A stretch of DNA of 64,000 nt from Mycolicibacterium frederiksbergense (GTDB lineage Bacteria > Actinomycetota > Actinomycetes > Mycobacteriales > Mycobacteriaceae): positions 806,001-870,000 of the forward strand of contig NZ_CP038799.1 of NCBI RefSeq assembly GCF_012223425.1. The letters run 5' to 3'. The notes beneath the pieces were generated by a model. It was not told the origin of the DNA and searched no databases. It was given only the letters and a program-made list of their open reading frames with translations. Shown one piece after another: positions 1 to 7,739 of the stretch; positions within the stretch are counted from its first letter, which is position 1, and each line of letters starts with the position of its first letter. The position numbers and the translations under genes are program-made.

Positions 1-12
1 CCGGCAACACGG

Positions 13-531
13 TCACGTCGCAGCTTCCTGTTGCGGCTCAACAAAGGTTTCAACCCTCACGCCGTGTGCTGGCCGCAGCGTGATGTCGAAACGAAGTCCG
101 ATGTCGTCGCGGGTGGCAATCAGGGCTTGCCGCCGCTCGGCGGGCAGGCGGCGGAGCAGGGGGTCCTTGGCGAGATGGCACCCTGGAAGGTAGGCGCGGG
201 TTATCAGCCGATCGAGAAGCCCTCGAGTATGCACCGACACCGCAATGAACGGCGCTGCCCCGTGCTCGGGTGCTCGAGGCGGCACCATTCTCATGCTGTA
301 ACGACCCTGTTGGTCGGTGATGACGCTCTTTGGGCGGGTGTAGTTCCGGCCGTCGCACCGCGGCCGTCCGATCTTCGTCGCCGCGTTGTCGTCGTCCCCC
401 GCGGCGTGCCAGGTCTCGATCAGGACGTTAGGAACTGGTCGACCATCTTCATCCGTAATCACCCCGTGAAACTGAATGGCCCCGGACGCGCCCGCCGCCC
501 GGTCGCACTGCCACCGTGGAGAAGCTGCCAT
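13..531 (-). CDS. intradiol ring-cleavage dioxygenase, alpha (PcaG-like) subunit
   Basis: The 172-residue product has the intradiol dioxygenase beta-sandwich signature: GVITDEDGRPVPNVLIETW near residue 23, a GRYSMR strand and the tail motif AYLPG...DPLLRRLPAERR seen in protocatechuate 3,4-dioxygenase alpha chains. The place where catalytic beta chains carry the HIH iron ligands reads APFIAVSVHTRG, so, as in known alpha chains, it probably cannot bind iron alone. The catalytic PcaH-type partner is not in the window and may lie beyond the left edge. The usual N-terminal segment before the first strand is short. ATG 531 lies 2 nt after the stop of the SCP2 gene, so it is the last visible gene of the operon starting at 7633. 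The exact substrate is unknown. Confidence 0.72.
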   Translation of the reverse strand: MAASPRWQCDRAAGASGAIQFHGVITDEDGRPVPNVLIETWHAAGDDDNAATKIGRPRCDGRNYTRPKSVITDQQGRYSMRMVPPRAPEHGAAPFIAVSVHTRGLLDRLITRAYLPGCHLAKDPLLRRLPAERRQALIATRDDIGLRFDITLRPAHGVRVETFVEPQQEAAT

Positions 532-533
532 GT

Positions 534-932
534 TCAGTCTCCCCAGACGAGTCCGTCGACCTGACCTAGGAGGCGGAGTCCGGCGCCGAGCACCGCCATG
601 TTCGCCATCGCCACCTTGACCGGGCCCACGAATTTGATCTTGCGCGTCGCGATGGCGTTCGCTACGCCGAGCTCGCCGTCCGCGACCCGGTGCCAGACGC
701 TCGCGGTTGCAGTCAGAACGAAGTCAGCCTTTCGCCCTTGGATCTGCACCCCGCCGTAGACGGCCTCACCATCGGTGATCTCCAACTGTGAGACCTGGTC
801 GTTGGCGTCCTGTACTCGCCATTCGATCAGCATGCTCAATTCTTTGGCACCCTGCCGGATCTCGGCCGAGTCGTTCCACAGGTCGCGGTACGCGCGTGCC
901 CACTCGGGCGACATCAACGCAACGGCAGTCAT
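534..932 (-). CDS. SCP2-like sterol-carrier/lipid-binding protein
   Basis: This 132-residue protein fits the SCP2 (sterol carrier) fold: an amphipathic N-terminal helix, a strand rich in I/V with the pattern LEITDGEAVYGGVQIQG, and a C-terminal helix KFVGPVKVAMANMAVLGAG. SCP2 domains bind hydrophobic ligands. Small SCP2 genes occur in actinobacterial ring-hydroxylating dioxygenase clusters, where presenting a poorly soluble aromatic substrate is a reasonable but unproven role. It lies between a dioxygenase beta gene and the intradiol dioxygenase gene, all in tight spacing. A second SCP2 protein sits at 17699-18085 in another operon of the cluster. Confidence 0.68.
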   Translation of the reverse strand: MTAVALMSPEWARAYRDLWNDSAEIRQGAKELSMLIEWRVQDANDQVSQLEITDGEAVYGGVQIQGRKADFVLTATASVWHRVADGELGVANAIATRKIKFVGPVKVAMANMAVLGAGLRLLGQVDGLVWGD

Positions 933-960
933 TATCTAATCCACTCCTTCGGTCGACGAG

Positions 961-1458
961 TCAAACGGGGTACACCAGATAGCGCGGCGGAGTGTTGTCC
1001 ACCACCACGAATTTCTGCTGAAACAGCGCGGTTTCATCGTCAAGGACGACGACGTCTTCGCTGTAGCCGCTGACCAGAATCCCCGGCTCGCCGGAGGCGC
1101 CGGTGTAGGTGACGAGGACGTTGGACCGTACCTCCCAGCGGTCTTCGCCGAGCTCACGCATCGCCGTACGCTGCTGAACGTGGCGGGTGTCGTAGGGTTC
1201 GACCGTGCCCGCCCAGACCTCCTGGATCATCTTCACGCGGTCGGCCAGCCGTTCTCGGCAATCGTCCATCATGTACGCCAGCGGCAGCCCCTCACGGACG
1301 TTCTCCATCGCGCGCACCTCGTAGGCACATTCCGTCGCGAACAGGGCAAGCCACGCGGTGAAGTCTTGATCGTCGACTGCGCGGGCGTAGGCTCCCAGCA
1401 GTTCGTCCACCAGGTACGCGGCACGTGCCCGCCGATCTTCGACGCTCGATGTCAGCAA
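961..1458 (-). CDS. aromatic-ring-hydroxylating dioxygenase beta subunit (SnoaL/NTF2 fold)
   Basis: The product has the compact NTF2-like cone of dioxygenase small subunits: helix LVDELLGAYARAVDDQDF, the W-L-x-LFA motif where small subunits carry W-x-x-L, and a long beta-sheet ending VVVDNTPPRYLVYPV. Small subunits are structural in alpha3beta3 dioxygenases and carry no cofactor. I favour TTG 1458 as start because a strong AGGAGGTGA lies about 10 nt upstream; the reading frame is open to GTG 1488. The start overlaps the stop of the alpha-subunit gene, so the two are translationally coupled and form one enzyme. Confidence 0.8.
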   Translation of the reverse strand: MLTSSVEDRRARAAYLVDELLGAYARAVDDQDFTAWLALFATECAYEVRAMENVREGLPLAYMMDDCRERLADRVKMIQEVWAGTVEPYDTRHVQQRTAMRELGEDRWEVRSNVLVTYTGASGEPGILVSGYSEDVVVLDDETALFQQKFVVVDNTPPRYLVYPV

Positions 1459-2633
1459 AACTCCATCACCTCCTGGTAGTGCGCCCACCAGCCGGTATTG
1501 GCGACCTCGTCGTTCTGCGACGACTCCGATAATGGTCGGCCGACCCCGGCGACAAAGCGCTGATAGCCGCCGTCACGCGCGGTCGCCTGCACGCGGTTGT
1601 AGACGGCGGCGTCCTCGATACTGATGAAGCCGCTCGGCCCCAGCAGATTTGACGACTGGCGGACTCGGTGGCGTGCGAAGTCCTCGGAGTCACTGGCATG
1701 GCCGAAGAACGTGTATCGCACCTCGGTACGATCAACCCCCAGCGGGCGGGCGTACCGGATGTTGATTGTGTCGACGTGACGCACGATCCCAGTGACCGGC
1801 CGTAACGCAATCACGCGGGCTCGGCTGTCATCCCCCATCCGCGTGACCACACTCGGGTCAGCCAGGAAACCGTTGTCCACGTAGGGTTGCGCATCGTACA
1901 GAATCGACATGTGCCCATAGGGCTCGCTGACCAGCACGTTTCCGCTGCCGCCCTGCCAGTTGAGCAGTTTGAACGCGCTGTGCAGCAGCGGCGCGTGATA
2001 GGGATCGTTGTCGATGTAGGTTTTCCAATTACTCTGAAACACCACCGTCTGGTAGCCCAGCAACGTCAAGTCCCCGTCATCGACCATGCAGTCGCGCAAC
2101 GGATCCGCGCTATCGCCGAGATAATCGTCGAACGGCGGCGGCTGCGCAGCCATGCTGACGAAGATCAAACCCCACGCCTCGACTACGTGCAGCTCCCGGA
2201 GGCCGTAGTCCTCCTCGCGAAAGTCCGGGCGAAACTGCATGCGGCGGGGCGCGCCGGCGAAACGGCCGTCATTGTTGAAGATCCACCGGTGATACGGACA
2301 CTCGAATCGCTCCGCCACCCCGCACCGGCGCTGTTCCAGTAGCGTTCCCCGATGGGCGCAGGAGTTGACGAACACGCGGATGCGGTCATCGCCGTCCCGC
2401 ACCATCAGCAGCGGCACGTCGGCCAGCCATCTCGTCCGGAAGGCGTTGCGCTCGGCCAGCTCGGCCCGGTGCGCGATCGGATGCCAGTAGGGGCCATAGA
2501 AGATGCGGGTGAGCTCTTCCCGGTAGACGTCGGGGTCGCTGAACACCTCTTTGGGGATGTCCGCGGCAGAGGTGAACCGTTTCCGGATCGCCGGCTGTAT
2601 GTGGTCGAACTCCATCGTCGGTCCAAGCTTCAC
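1452..2633 (-). CDS. Rieske non-heme iron dioxygenase alpha subunit (second alpha of operon D)
   Basis: A large subunit of about 393 residues. The N-terminal Rieske [2Fe-2S] domain shows CAHRG and, 17 residues on, CPYHRW. The C-terminal mononuclear iron site shows DNDPYHAPLLH, giving two His and an upstream Asp bridge. All ligands are intact, so it should be active with an external ferredoxin and reductase. GTG 2633 overlaps the TGA of the preceding Asp-box gene (GTGA) and has AGGGA upstream. Its beta subunit follows immediately. It is clearly different from the alpha subunits at 5660 and 24889, so the cluster has three distinct oxygenases. The substrate cannot be read from sequence. Confidence 0.85.
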   Translation of the reverse strand: MKLGPTMEFDHIQPAIRKRFTSAADIPKEVFSDPDVYREELTRIFYGPYWHPIAHRAELAERNAFRTRWLADVPLLMVRDGDDRIRVFVNSCAHRGTLLEQRRCGVAERFECPYHRWIFNNDGRFAGAPRRMQFRPDFREEDYGLRELHVVEAWGLIFVSMAAQPPPFDDYLGDSADPLRDCMVDDGDLTLLGYQTVVFQSNWKTYIDNDPYHAPLLHSAFKLLNWQGGSGNVLVSEPYGHMSILYDAQPYVDNGFLADPSVVTRMGDDSRARVIALRPVTGIVRHVDTINIRYARPLGVDRTEVRYTFFGHASDSEDFARHRVRQSSNLLGPSGFISIEDAAVYNRVQATARDGGYQRFVAGVGRPLSESSQNDEVANTGWWAHYQEVMEFC

Positions 2634-3715
2634 TGCGCTGTTCCCTTCTTCGGCGTCGCGATGTGGGTGATCGCGCCCAGGCCGTCGGCCAGGCACTTCC
2701 AGGTGTGGCCCTCGTCTTCCGACACGTAAAGCCCACCCGCCGTGGTGCCGTGGTACAGCAGCAGCTCGCCGCCTTCAGTGAGCTCGCCTTCCAGCGCCCA
2801 GACCATGTCGAACAGGCCGCGGTCGTCCTCGCTATCCAGCCGTACCCAGGAGGCGCCACCGTCGTTGCTGCGGAAGAATCCCACGTCGGCGCCGCGGCGT
2901 CGGCGCAGTTTGGACGGCGACAAGAAATAGACGTTGCCGTTGATCACGCCCATCACCAGCCGGCGCACTGCAGCCCACTTCGGTGGGATGCCGTCGGCCG
3001 CGGCGAGGAACACCACGTCGGGGTCGGCGGGATGCACCACGATCGCGTCTTCGGTGTAGTTGCGCTCGCCAAGTCCGTTGTTGGACTGCACCCAGCTCGA
3101 TCCGCGGTCGGTGCTGCGGTAAATGCCCTTGCCGCCGCGGTAAGGCTTGGTGTCTTGGCCGGTGGTGACGATGAGCCGGTCGGGAGCTTCCGGGTGCAGG
3201 ACCACGCGGTGGATGTCGTGACCGAGGCCATCGATCTCCTCCCACGTCTGTCCCCGGTCCCGGGTGATCAGGAGGGATCCAACTTCAATGCCGACGTAGA
3301 CGACGTCAGCTTCTAGTGGGTGCACGGCGATGGTACGGACGTGCGCGATTCCCGGGCGGATGGGGAAGCTCCACCTTTTCGCTTCGGGTACGCCGAGGAC
3401 GTTTCCACACTCGGCCCAGATCCCGTCTTGCCACCGCAGCAAGTGCGCTGGTTCTGTTCCGGCGTAGAGCGCGTTGGGCGTGTGCGGATCGAACGCCAGC
3501 GCGCGCACGTCGCGGTGGGCGAGGCCATCGCCGAGGTCAGTCCAGTGGTCTGCGCCCGCGGTGGCGAGAAACACGCCGTGCTTGTGGACGGCGACGGCGA
3601 CGCGCTCGTCCTGAACAGCCATGGCCATGACCTGCCCCGGCAACTCGGGCCAGGCCCGGGCCTTGCCGTCGCCGGACACGGTGAATACACCGCGGCTTGT
3701 CGCGGCGACGACCAT
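2630..3715 (-). CDS. Asp-box (BNR/WD40-like) beta-propeller protein
   Basis: About 361 residues, made of repeated beta-propeller blades. Asp-box motifs of the form S-x-D-x-G-x-T/S-W recur: RDRGQTW, STDRGSSW, SNDGGASW and SEDEGHTW, each 40-70 residues apart. Proteins of this kind are often annotated as sialidase-like or VPS10-like, but no glycosidase active site is evident and there is no signal peptide, so a cytoplasmic scaffold or ligand-binding role is as likely. ATG 3715 is chosen for the GAGGGAGA ribosome site 6 nt upstream and because residues before it look non-coding. It sits in a catabolic operon between an alcohol dehydrogenase and a dioxygenase alpha gene; its role there is unknown. 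Confidence 0.75.
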   Translation of the reverse strand: MVVAATSRGVFTVSGDGKARAWPELPGQVMAMAVQDERVAVAVHKHGVFLATAGADHWTDLGDGLAHRDVRALAFDPHTPNALYAGTEPAHLLRWQDGIWAECGNVLGVPEAKRWSFPIRPGIAHVRTIAVHPLEADVVYVGIEVGSLLITRDRGQTWEEIDGLGHDIHRVVLHPEAPDRLIVTTGQDTKPYRGGKGIYRSTDRGSSWVQSNNGLGERNYTEDAIVVHPADPDVVFLAAADGIPPKWAAVRRLVMGVINGNVYFLSPSKLRRRRGADVGFFRSNDGGASWVRLDSEDDRGLFDMVWALEGELTEGGELLLYHGTTAGGLYVSEDEGHTWKCLADGLGAITHIATPKKGTAQ

Positions 3716-3729
3716 CAAGTCTCCCTCAC

Positions 3730-4755
3730 TCACGGCTTCACCAGCACCTTGACCAGACCCTCCCGGCCCTCCAATAGCCCGCCCAATCCCTCCTTGACGG
3801 CGCGGTCCAGCGGGACTCGAGCGGTGATTTGCGGCGCGAGCGCGAGTTTTCCGTCGGCGATCAGGGCGAGAACGGCCGGGAAATCGTCGAACATGTCGTA
3901 ACCGAAAACCATCCGGAGCTGAATCTCCTTGAGCAGATGGCGGTTGACATCGAGCGAGGCCGCGCCGGCCCACGACGACATCTCCATGAAACGGCCCTGT
4001 TTGCGGAGGCAGTCCAGGCCCTGTGTGAACGCCTCCGCGCTGCCCGCCACATGGAAGACCACGTCCACCCCTACACCGCGGGTCTCCTCCAGGATGCACG
4101 CGGTGGTCCCGGGGTCATGCGGATCGAGCACCAACGTGGCGCCGAGGTCGCGCGCCAGGCTGGCCCGCACGCCGCTTGGTTCCGTGACGAAGATTCGCGC
4201 AGCTCCGGCCGCGCGTGCGCACTGGATCACGGTGAGCCCGAGTGCCCCGGCACCGAGGACCATCACCGTTTCGCCGAGGAGCAGTTCCGCTCGCCGCACC
4301 GCGTGGAACGCCACCGCCGTCGGCTCGGTCAGCGCCGCCTCCTCGAGGTCCACCACGTCCGGCACTCGGACTGCGAGCCGAGAGGGCACTGCGACGTAGT
4401 TCGCGAGGCCTCCGTTTCGGGTGAAGCCGATCCATCCTGGGCGCTGGCACAAGTGGTAGAGCGACCGGTGGCAGTAGTGGCAGCTCCCGCAGAAATCCAT
4501 CGGGATCACCGCGGCGCCCTGCCCGATGCGGGATTGGTCGACGCCCGCTCCGACCTCCACGATCCGGCCCGAGACCTCGTGACCGAGCACCACCGGCGGC
4601 TGCGAGAAGGTGGGCCCCGCGACATACTCGTGGAGGTCAGTTCCACACAGCCCTGTCGCCGCCACTTCGATGATGACCTCACCGTCCTGCGGCGCCGGGT
4701 CTGGCACCGACGTCAGACCGACGTCGTTGGTGCCGTTGAGAACGATCGCTTCCAT
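3730..4755 (-). CDS. zinc-dependent medium-chain alcohol dehydrogenase
   Basis: 341 residues of MDR/GroES-type alcohol dehydrogenase. The catalytic zinc site is visible as GLCGTDLHEY and GHEVSG. The structural zinc loop shows four cysteines in CGSCHYCHRSLYHLC. The NAD-binding Rossmann motif is VLGAGALGLTVIQ. It resembles the butanediol/threonine dehydrogenase branch. In this operon it would oxidise an alcohol or diol formed from the aromatic substrate to a ketone or aldehyde with NAD(P). The gene follows the SDR gene by 57 nt and precedes the Asp-box gene. Confidence 0.85.
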   Translation of the reverse strand: MEAIVLNGTNDVGLTSVPDPAPQDGEVIIEVAATGLCGTDLHEYVAGPTFSQPPVVLGHEVSGRIVEVGAGVDQSRIGQGAAVIPMDFCGSCHYCHRSLYHLCQRPGWIGFTRNGGLANYVAVPSRLAVRVPDVVDLEEAALTEPTAVAFHAVRRAELLLGETVMVLGAGALGLTVIQCARAAGAARIFVTEPSGVRASLARDLGATLVLDPHDPGTTACILEETRGVGVDVVFHVAGSAEAFTQGLDCLRKQGRFMEMSSWAGAASLDVNRHLLKEIQLRMVFGYDMFDDFPAVLALIADGKLALAPQITARVPLDRAVKEGLGGLLEGREGLVKVLVKP

Positions 4756-4812
4756 CTCAGCTCGCGGTGCTTTCGTGGGTCCGGTGTAGATTCCAGCGGT
4801 TGGGGATCATGC

Positions 4813-5640
4813 TCATACCGCCTCGAACGCCCGGAAAGTGACGCCGGCGGTCATGCCTCCGTCGACCGGCAGTACGGCACCGGTGATGTAGGACGCCTCG
4901 GGCGAGGCAAGAAACACAGCCGGCGCCGCGATCTCGTCTGGTCCTGCGAAACGCTGCATCGCGCAGAGGTCCACCATCATCGAGGCGTGTTCGGGGTGCT
5001 CGGCCAGGAACCGTTCGATCCTCGGCGTGCGGGTGCCCCCGGGGGCGATCGCGTTCACGCGGATGTTGTCGCGGGCGAAGTCGAGGGCCATGTTCTTCGT
5101 GAGTAGCACGACCCCGCCTTTGCTTGCGCTGTAGGCGGAGCACCTGTTCTCGGCGAGGATCCCGGCCGTCGACGCGACGTTGACGATCGACCCGCCGCCA
5201 CCCTGGCGCAGGAGTGGGATGACGGGTTTGGACATCTGAAAGACACTGCCGAGGTTCATGTCGATCTGGCTGCGCCACTGCTCCTCGCTGATCTCCTCCA
5301 CGTTGCGAGCCAGGCTCCCGCCGACGACGTTGAACAGTGTGTCGAGCCGCCCGAACTCGGTCAGCGCCCGTTCGACGACACTGTTGGCAACATCGCTGAG
5401 GCAAACGTCGCCGGCGACGCCGCAAACCGCCGCGCCGGACTCGGCCAATTCATGCACGGCCGCATCGAGGCCCTCGCCGTCGGTGTCGGCCATGACACAG
5501 GACCCACCTTCGCGGCACCACCGCAGGGCGATCGCCTTACCGATTCCCGCGGCGGCGGCAGTGACAATTGCGACCCGGCGGTCCCCCGCCTTCACGGCAC
5601 TCACGCGGCGCCGATTGGTGAACGGGCGCACTTCGCGCAT
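4813..5640 (-). CDS. short-chain dehydrogenase/reductase (cis-diol or hydroxyl dehydrogenase)
   Basis: A classical SDR. The cofactor motif appears as TAAAAGIGKAI (Gly-rich loop with Ala at the first Gly), followed by the NVVGG strand, catalytic Ser in NVASTAG, and Y-SAS-K (YSASK). Length is normal at about 250-275 residues. The start is ambiguous: GTG 5667, ATG 5640 or GTG 5604 are in frame. ATG 5640 is used for a weak AGG upstream; GTG 5604 would give the most typical SDR N-terminus. It follows the dioxygenase alpha gene directly, the usual place for a dihydrodiol dehydrogenase that re-aromatises the ring. Confidence 0.8.
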   Translation of the reverse strand: MREVRPFTNRRRVSAVKAGDRRVAIVTAAAAGIGKAIALRWCREGGSCVMADTDGEGLDAAVHELAESGAAVCGVAGDVCLSDVANSVVERALTEFGRLDTLFNVVGGSLARNVEEISEEQWRSQIDMNLGSVFQMSKPVIPLLRQGGGGSIVNVASTAGILAENRCSAYSASKGGVVLLTKNMALDFARDNIRVNAIAPGGTRTPRIERFLAEHPEHASMMVDLCAMQRFAGPDEIAAPAVFLASPEASYITGAVLPVDGGMTAGVTFRAFEAV

Positions 5641-5659
5641 AGCCTGGGCAGAAGCTTCA

Positions 5660-7027
5660 TCAAGCACGCCCGCCGAATGCGGGAGGCTGACCCATGTATT
5701 CCAGCCATCTCCCCCAAAACCGCCGCTGATTCTGCTCGGCGTACCCGCTCGGGAGGGCCTCTCCCGGCCCTGGCCAGTCGGTGAGCGGAGTCAAGTCCAT
5801 GCCCATTTCGTAGTTCAGCAGGCCTTCACCGGCGAACGGGCCCTGGACAGATTCGGTGATGGCCTTCCATGCCTCGGCGTCGTCCTGTTCGAAAACCCCA
5901 CCTGGGCCGAAGTTGTTGACGTAGGACGCCTGGGACGCATCGCGCAACCATTCCGGAGCATCGCGTTCGACCAGGAACCAGGAGAGGATCTCCATCCGAT
6001 CATGGGAGAGCGGATGCCATACCCGGAACGTGATGAAGGGGGTAGGGGGCGACATGTGGTCCGGCGCGATGGTCACGTTGATGAACGACAAATTCGGGAA
6101 CACGGTGCCGTGAATAAAGGCTGAGCGTCGCATCAGGTCCTTGTGTACCGGCGACGGGTAGGACGTCGCCATCTGGTCGACGACTTCGTCGGGGTATCCC
6201 TCGTACTCGGGAAAATCGGCGAGCGTGGGCGGAAAGCCGAGTACGCCGACGCCGTGGCCGTTCTGCAGCGAGATTTCCGCTGGTGCGCTCGCGAAGTTTG
6301 GGTCACCGGGCGCCATGCCTAGCTCGACCATCGAGCGGTGAGCAAAGAGGGTGTGGTAGGAGTCGCCGACAAAATTGTCGGCGGCTGTCTTCCAGTTCGC
6401 TGACATCACCCATCGATGCGGTGCCCCTATCACCTCCAGACCGCCCGCTGTCTTCTTCGCAATGAGGTCGAGGTAGAACGTCGTGTCGCCGAGGTAGTCG
6501 GTCAGGCTCGGCGCCTTCGGATCGACGCTGCCGAAGATGAATCCGGCGTACGAGTCGACATGGGGGATGTGACGTAATCCCCACTGCGACTTGTCGAAGC
6601 CGCCGGGATAGGCCTCCGTCATCGCCGGCACGCCGACGAGCTCTCCGGTGTTGCTGTACACCCAGCCGTGGTACGGGCATTGGAAGTGCGCGGTGTTTCC
6701 CATCTCCGCCCGGCACACGAGCGCACCACGGTGGCGACAAGAATTGGACAGCGCCTGGATGCGGCCGGAGTTGTCCCGGCAAACGATCACCGAATCGGCC
6801 CCGATGTGCCGCACGACGAAGTCGCCGGACTTGGCCAACTCCGACTCGTGTCCGAGAAACACCCAGGCGCGCCCGAAGATCCGCTCCATCTCGATCGTGT
6901 GTAGCGCGGGATCGCTGACGACGCGGGCCGGTAAGCGCCCGACCTTGAGCCCGTCCGCTACCTCCCGCAACGCGCGCCGCAGGTAGGGATCGGTCGCGTC
7001 AGCTGTTCCGGTTGTTTCGGTGGTCAT
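5660..7027 (-). CDS. Rieske non-heme iron dioxygenase alpha subunit
   Basis: 455 residues. The Rieske centre is CRHRG...CPYHGW at residues about 96-118 and the mononuclear iron site is DNFVGDSYHTLFAH, with the bridging Asp. It belongs to the naphthalene/phthalate-dioxygenase-like group of actinobacteria. The gene follows the beta gene at 7088, an order (beta before alpha) the reverse of the other two pairs here. AGAAAGGG precedes ATG 7027. The first five codons (MTTET) and the upstream DNA are repeated at 13492-14215, where the alpha gene is replaced by a flavoprotein gene. No ferredoxin or reductase is in this operon, so it probably borrows the electron carriers of operon A. Confidence 0.87.
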   Translation of the reverse strand: MTTETTGTADATDPYLRRALREVADGLKVGRLPARVVSDPALHTIEMERIFGRAWVFLGHESELAKSGDFVVRHIGADSVIVCRDNSGRIQALSNSCRHRGALVCRAEMGNTAHFQCPYHGWVYSNTGELVGVPAMTEAYPGGFDKSQWGLRHIPHVDSYAGFIFGSVDPKAPSLTDYLGDTTFYLDLIAKKTAGGLEVIGAPHRWVMSANWKTAADNFVGDSYHTLFAHRSMVELGMAPGDPNFASAPAEISLQNGHGVGVLGFPPTLADFPEYEGYPDEVVDQMATSYPSPVHKDLMRRSAFIHGTVFPNLSFINVTIAPDHMSPPTPFITFRVWHPLSHDRMEILSWFLVERDAPEWLRDASQASYVNNFGPGGVFEQDDAEAWKAITESVQGPFAGEGLLNYEMGMDLTPLTDWPGPGEALPSGYAEQNQRRFWGRWLEYMGQPPAFGGRA

Positions 7028-7087
7028 ATGGTTGGACCCTTTCTGGAATCGGCGATATCCACGAGGAGGTGGTGAACGGAGCTGGCC

Positions 7088-7633
7088 CTACAGGACTACC
7101 GACAGGTTGTCGATAGGCAACGTCGAGTGATCGAGCAACACCTCGCGCCGAGCCAACCGCAGCGAATCGTCGGTCCGGCGCAACACGTCGACGCGTTCGG
7201 CCGACAGCAACTCCCACCGGCCGCTATCTCCGCGGCTGCGAAAGAACAACAGATTCGAGCGCACGGTCAACTCATCAGCCTCCGGTCCGGCAACCGTGCG
7301 AATGTTGGACACGAAGTGCCGGGTCCGCGACCGAGGTGACTCGGCCCACGAGAAATCCGTCTCGCCCCGAAGGACCCGCATCTCCAAGCCCGTGTAGTCG
7401 TCGTTCCAATGCGCGATCGCACCCACCCAACCCGCGGAATCCTCACGGGTGGTGCGCACCGGAACCACATACCGGATGTCGGGGTCGAGCAGACCCAACC
7501 ATTCCCGGAACTGCCCCCCATCGAGTAGCTCCGCCTCCCGGAACATGAACTCCTCGACAGCCTCACGGGTATCCCGATCGACCGCAACCGCGTTCATCAC
7601 ACCGAACTCCTCGACCAGACCATCAACACTCAC
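7088..7633 (-). CDS. aromatic-ring-hydroxylating dioxygenase beta subunit, first gene of operon D
   Basis: 181 residues with the small-subunit NTF2 fold: FMFREAELLDGGQFREWL, the WLGLLDPDIRYVVPVR strand and a terminal HSTLPIDNLSVVL. It pairs with the alpha subunit encoded 60 nt downstream. The gene opens with GTG 7633, only 6 nt from the proximal operator; ATG 7597, with GAGGAG 9 nt upstream, is an equally good start. The gene at 13568-14113 is a near-identical copy (differences at a handful of residues such as EEFGVM versus EEFDLM). Confidence 0.85.
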   Translation of the reverse strand: MSVDGLVEEFGVMNAVAVDRDTREAVEEFMFREAELLDGGQFREWLGLLDPDIRYVVPVRTTREDSAGWVGAIAHWNDDYTGLEMRVLRGETDFSWAESPRSRTRHFVSNIRTVAGPEADELTVRSNLLFFRSRGDSGRWELLSAERVDVLRRTDDSLRLARREVLLDHSTLPIDNLSVVL

Positions 7634-7639
7634 TCTCTA

Positions 7640-7674
7640 TTCTGCTGAACAGATGTGTCCTCCGCTGTAGAGAA
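7640..7674. promoter_or_regulatory. tandem operator pair upstream of operon D
   Basis: Two inverted-repeat sites, TTCTG-CTGAA-CAGAT (7640-7654) and CTCCG-CTGTA-GAGAA (7660-7674), are spaced exactly 20 bp apart. They match the motif found before operons B and A and across the iclR start codon. The proximal site is 6 nt from GTG 7633. IclR-type control is inferred. Confidence 0.6.
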
Positions 7675-7739
7675 TGTAAGCTACGTCTCACCGGGCCGTC
7701 AAGACAACATCTCCGAATGGGCAACGACCAAAACGGCTC

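Larger units (their letters stand above)
7012..7735. repeat. long direct repeat, copy 1 (beta subunit gene plus promoter)
   Basis: About 724 bp here are nearly identical to 13492-14215, at a constant offset of 6480 bp and with no length difference. The repeat includes the alpha start codon region, the complete beta gene, both operator sites and about 60 bp beyond. Homology stops abruptly inside alpha codon 6 on one side and near the IS3 end (7740) on the other. Confidence 0.88.
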
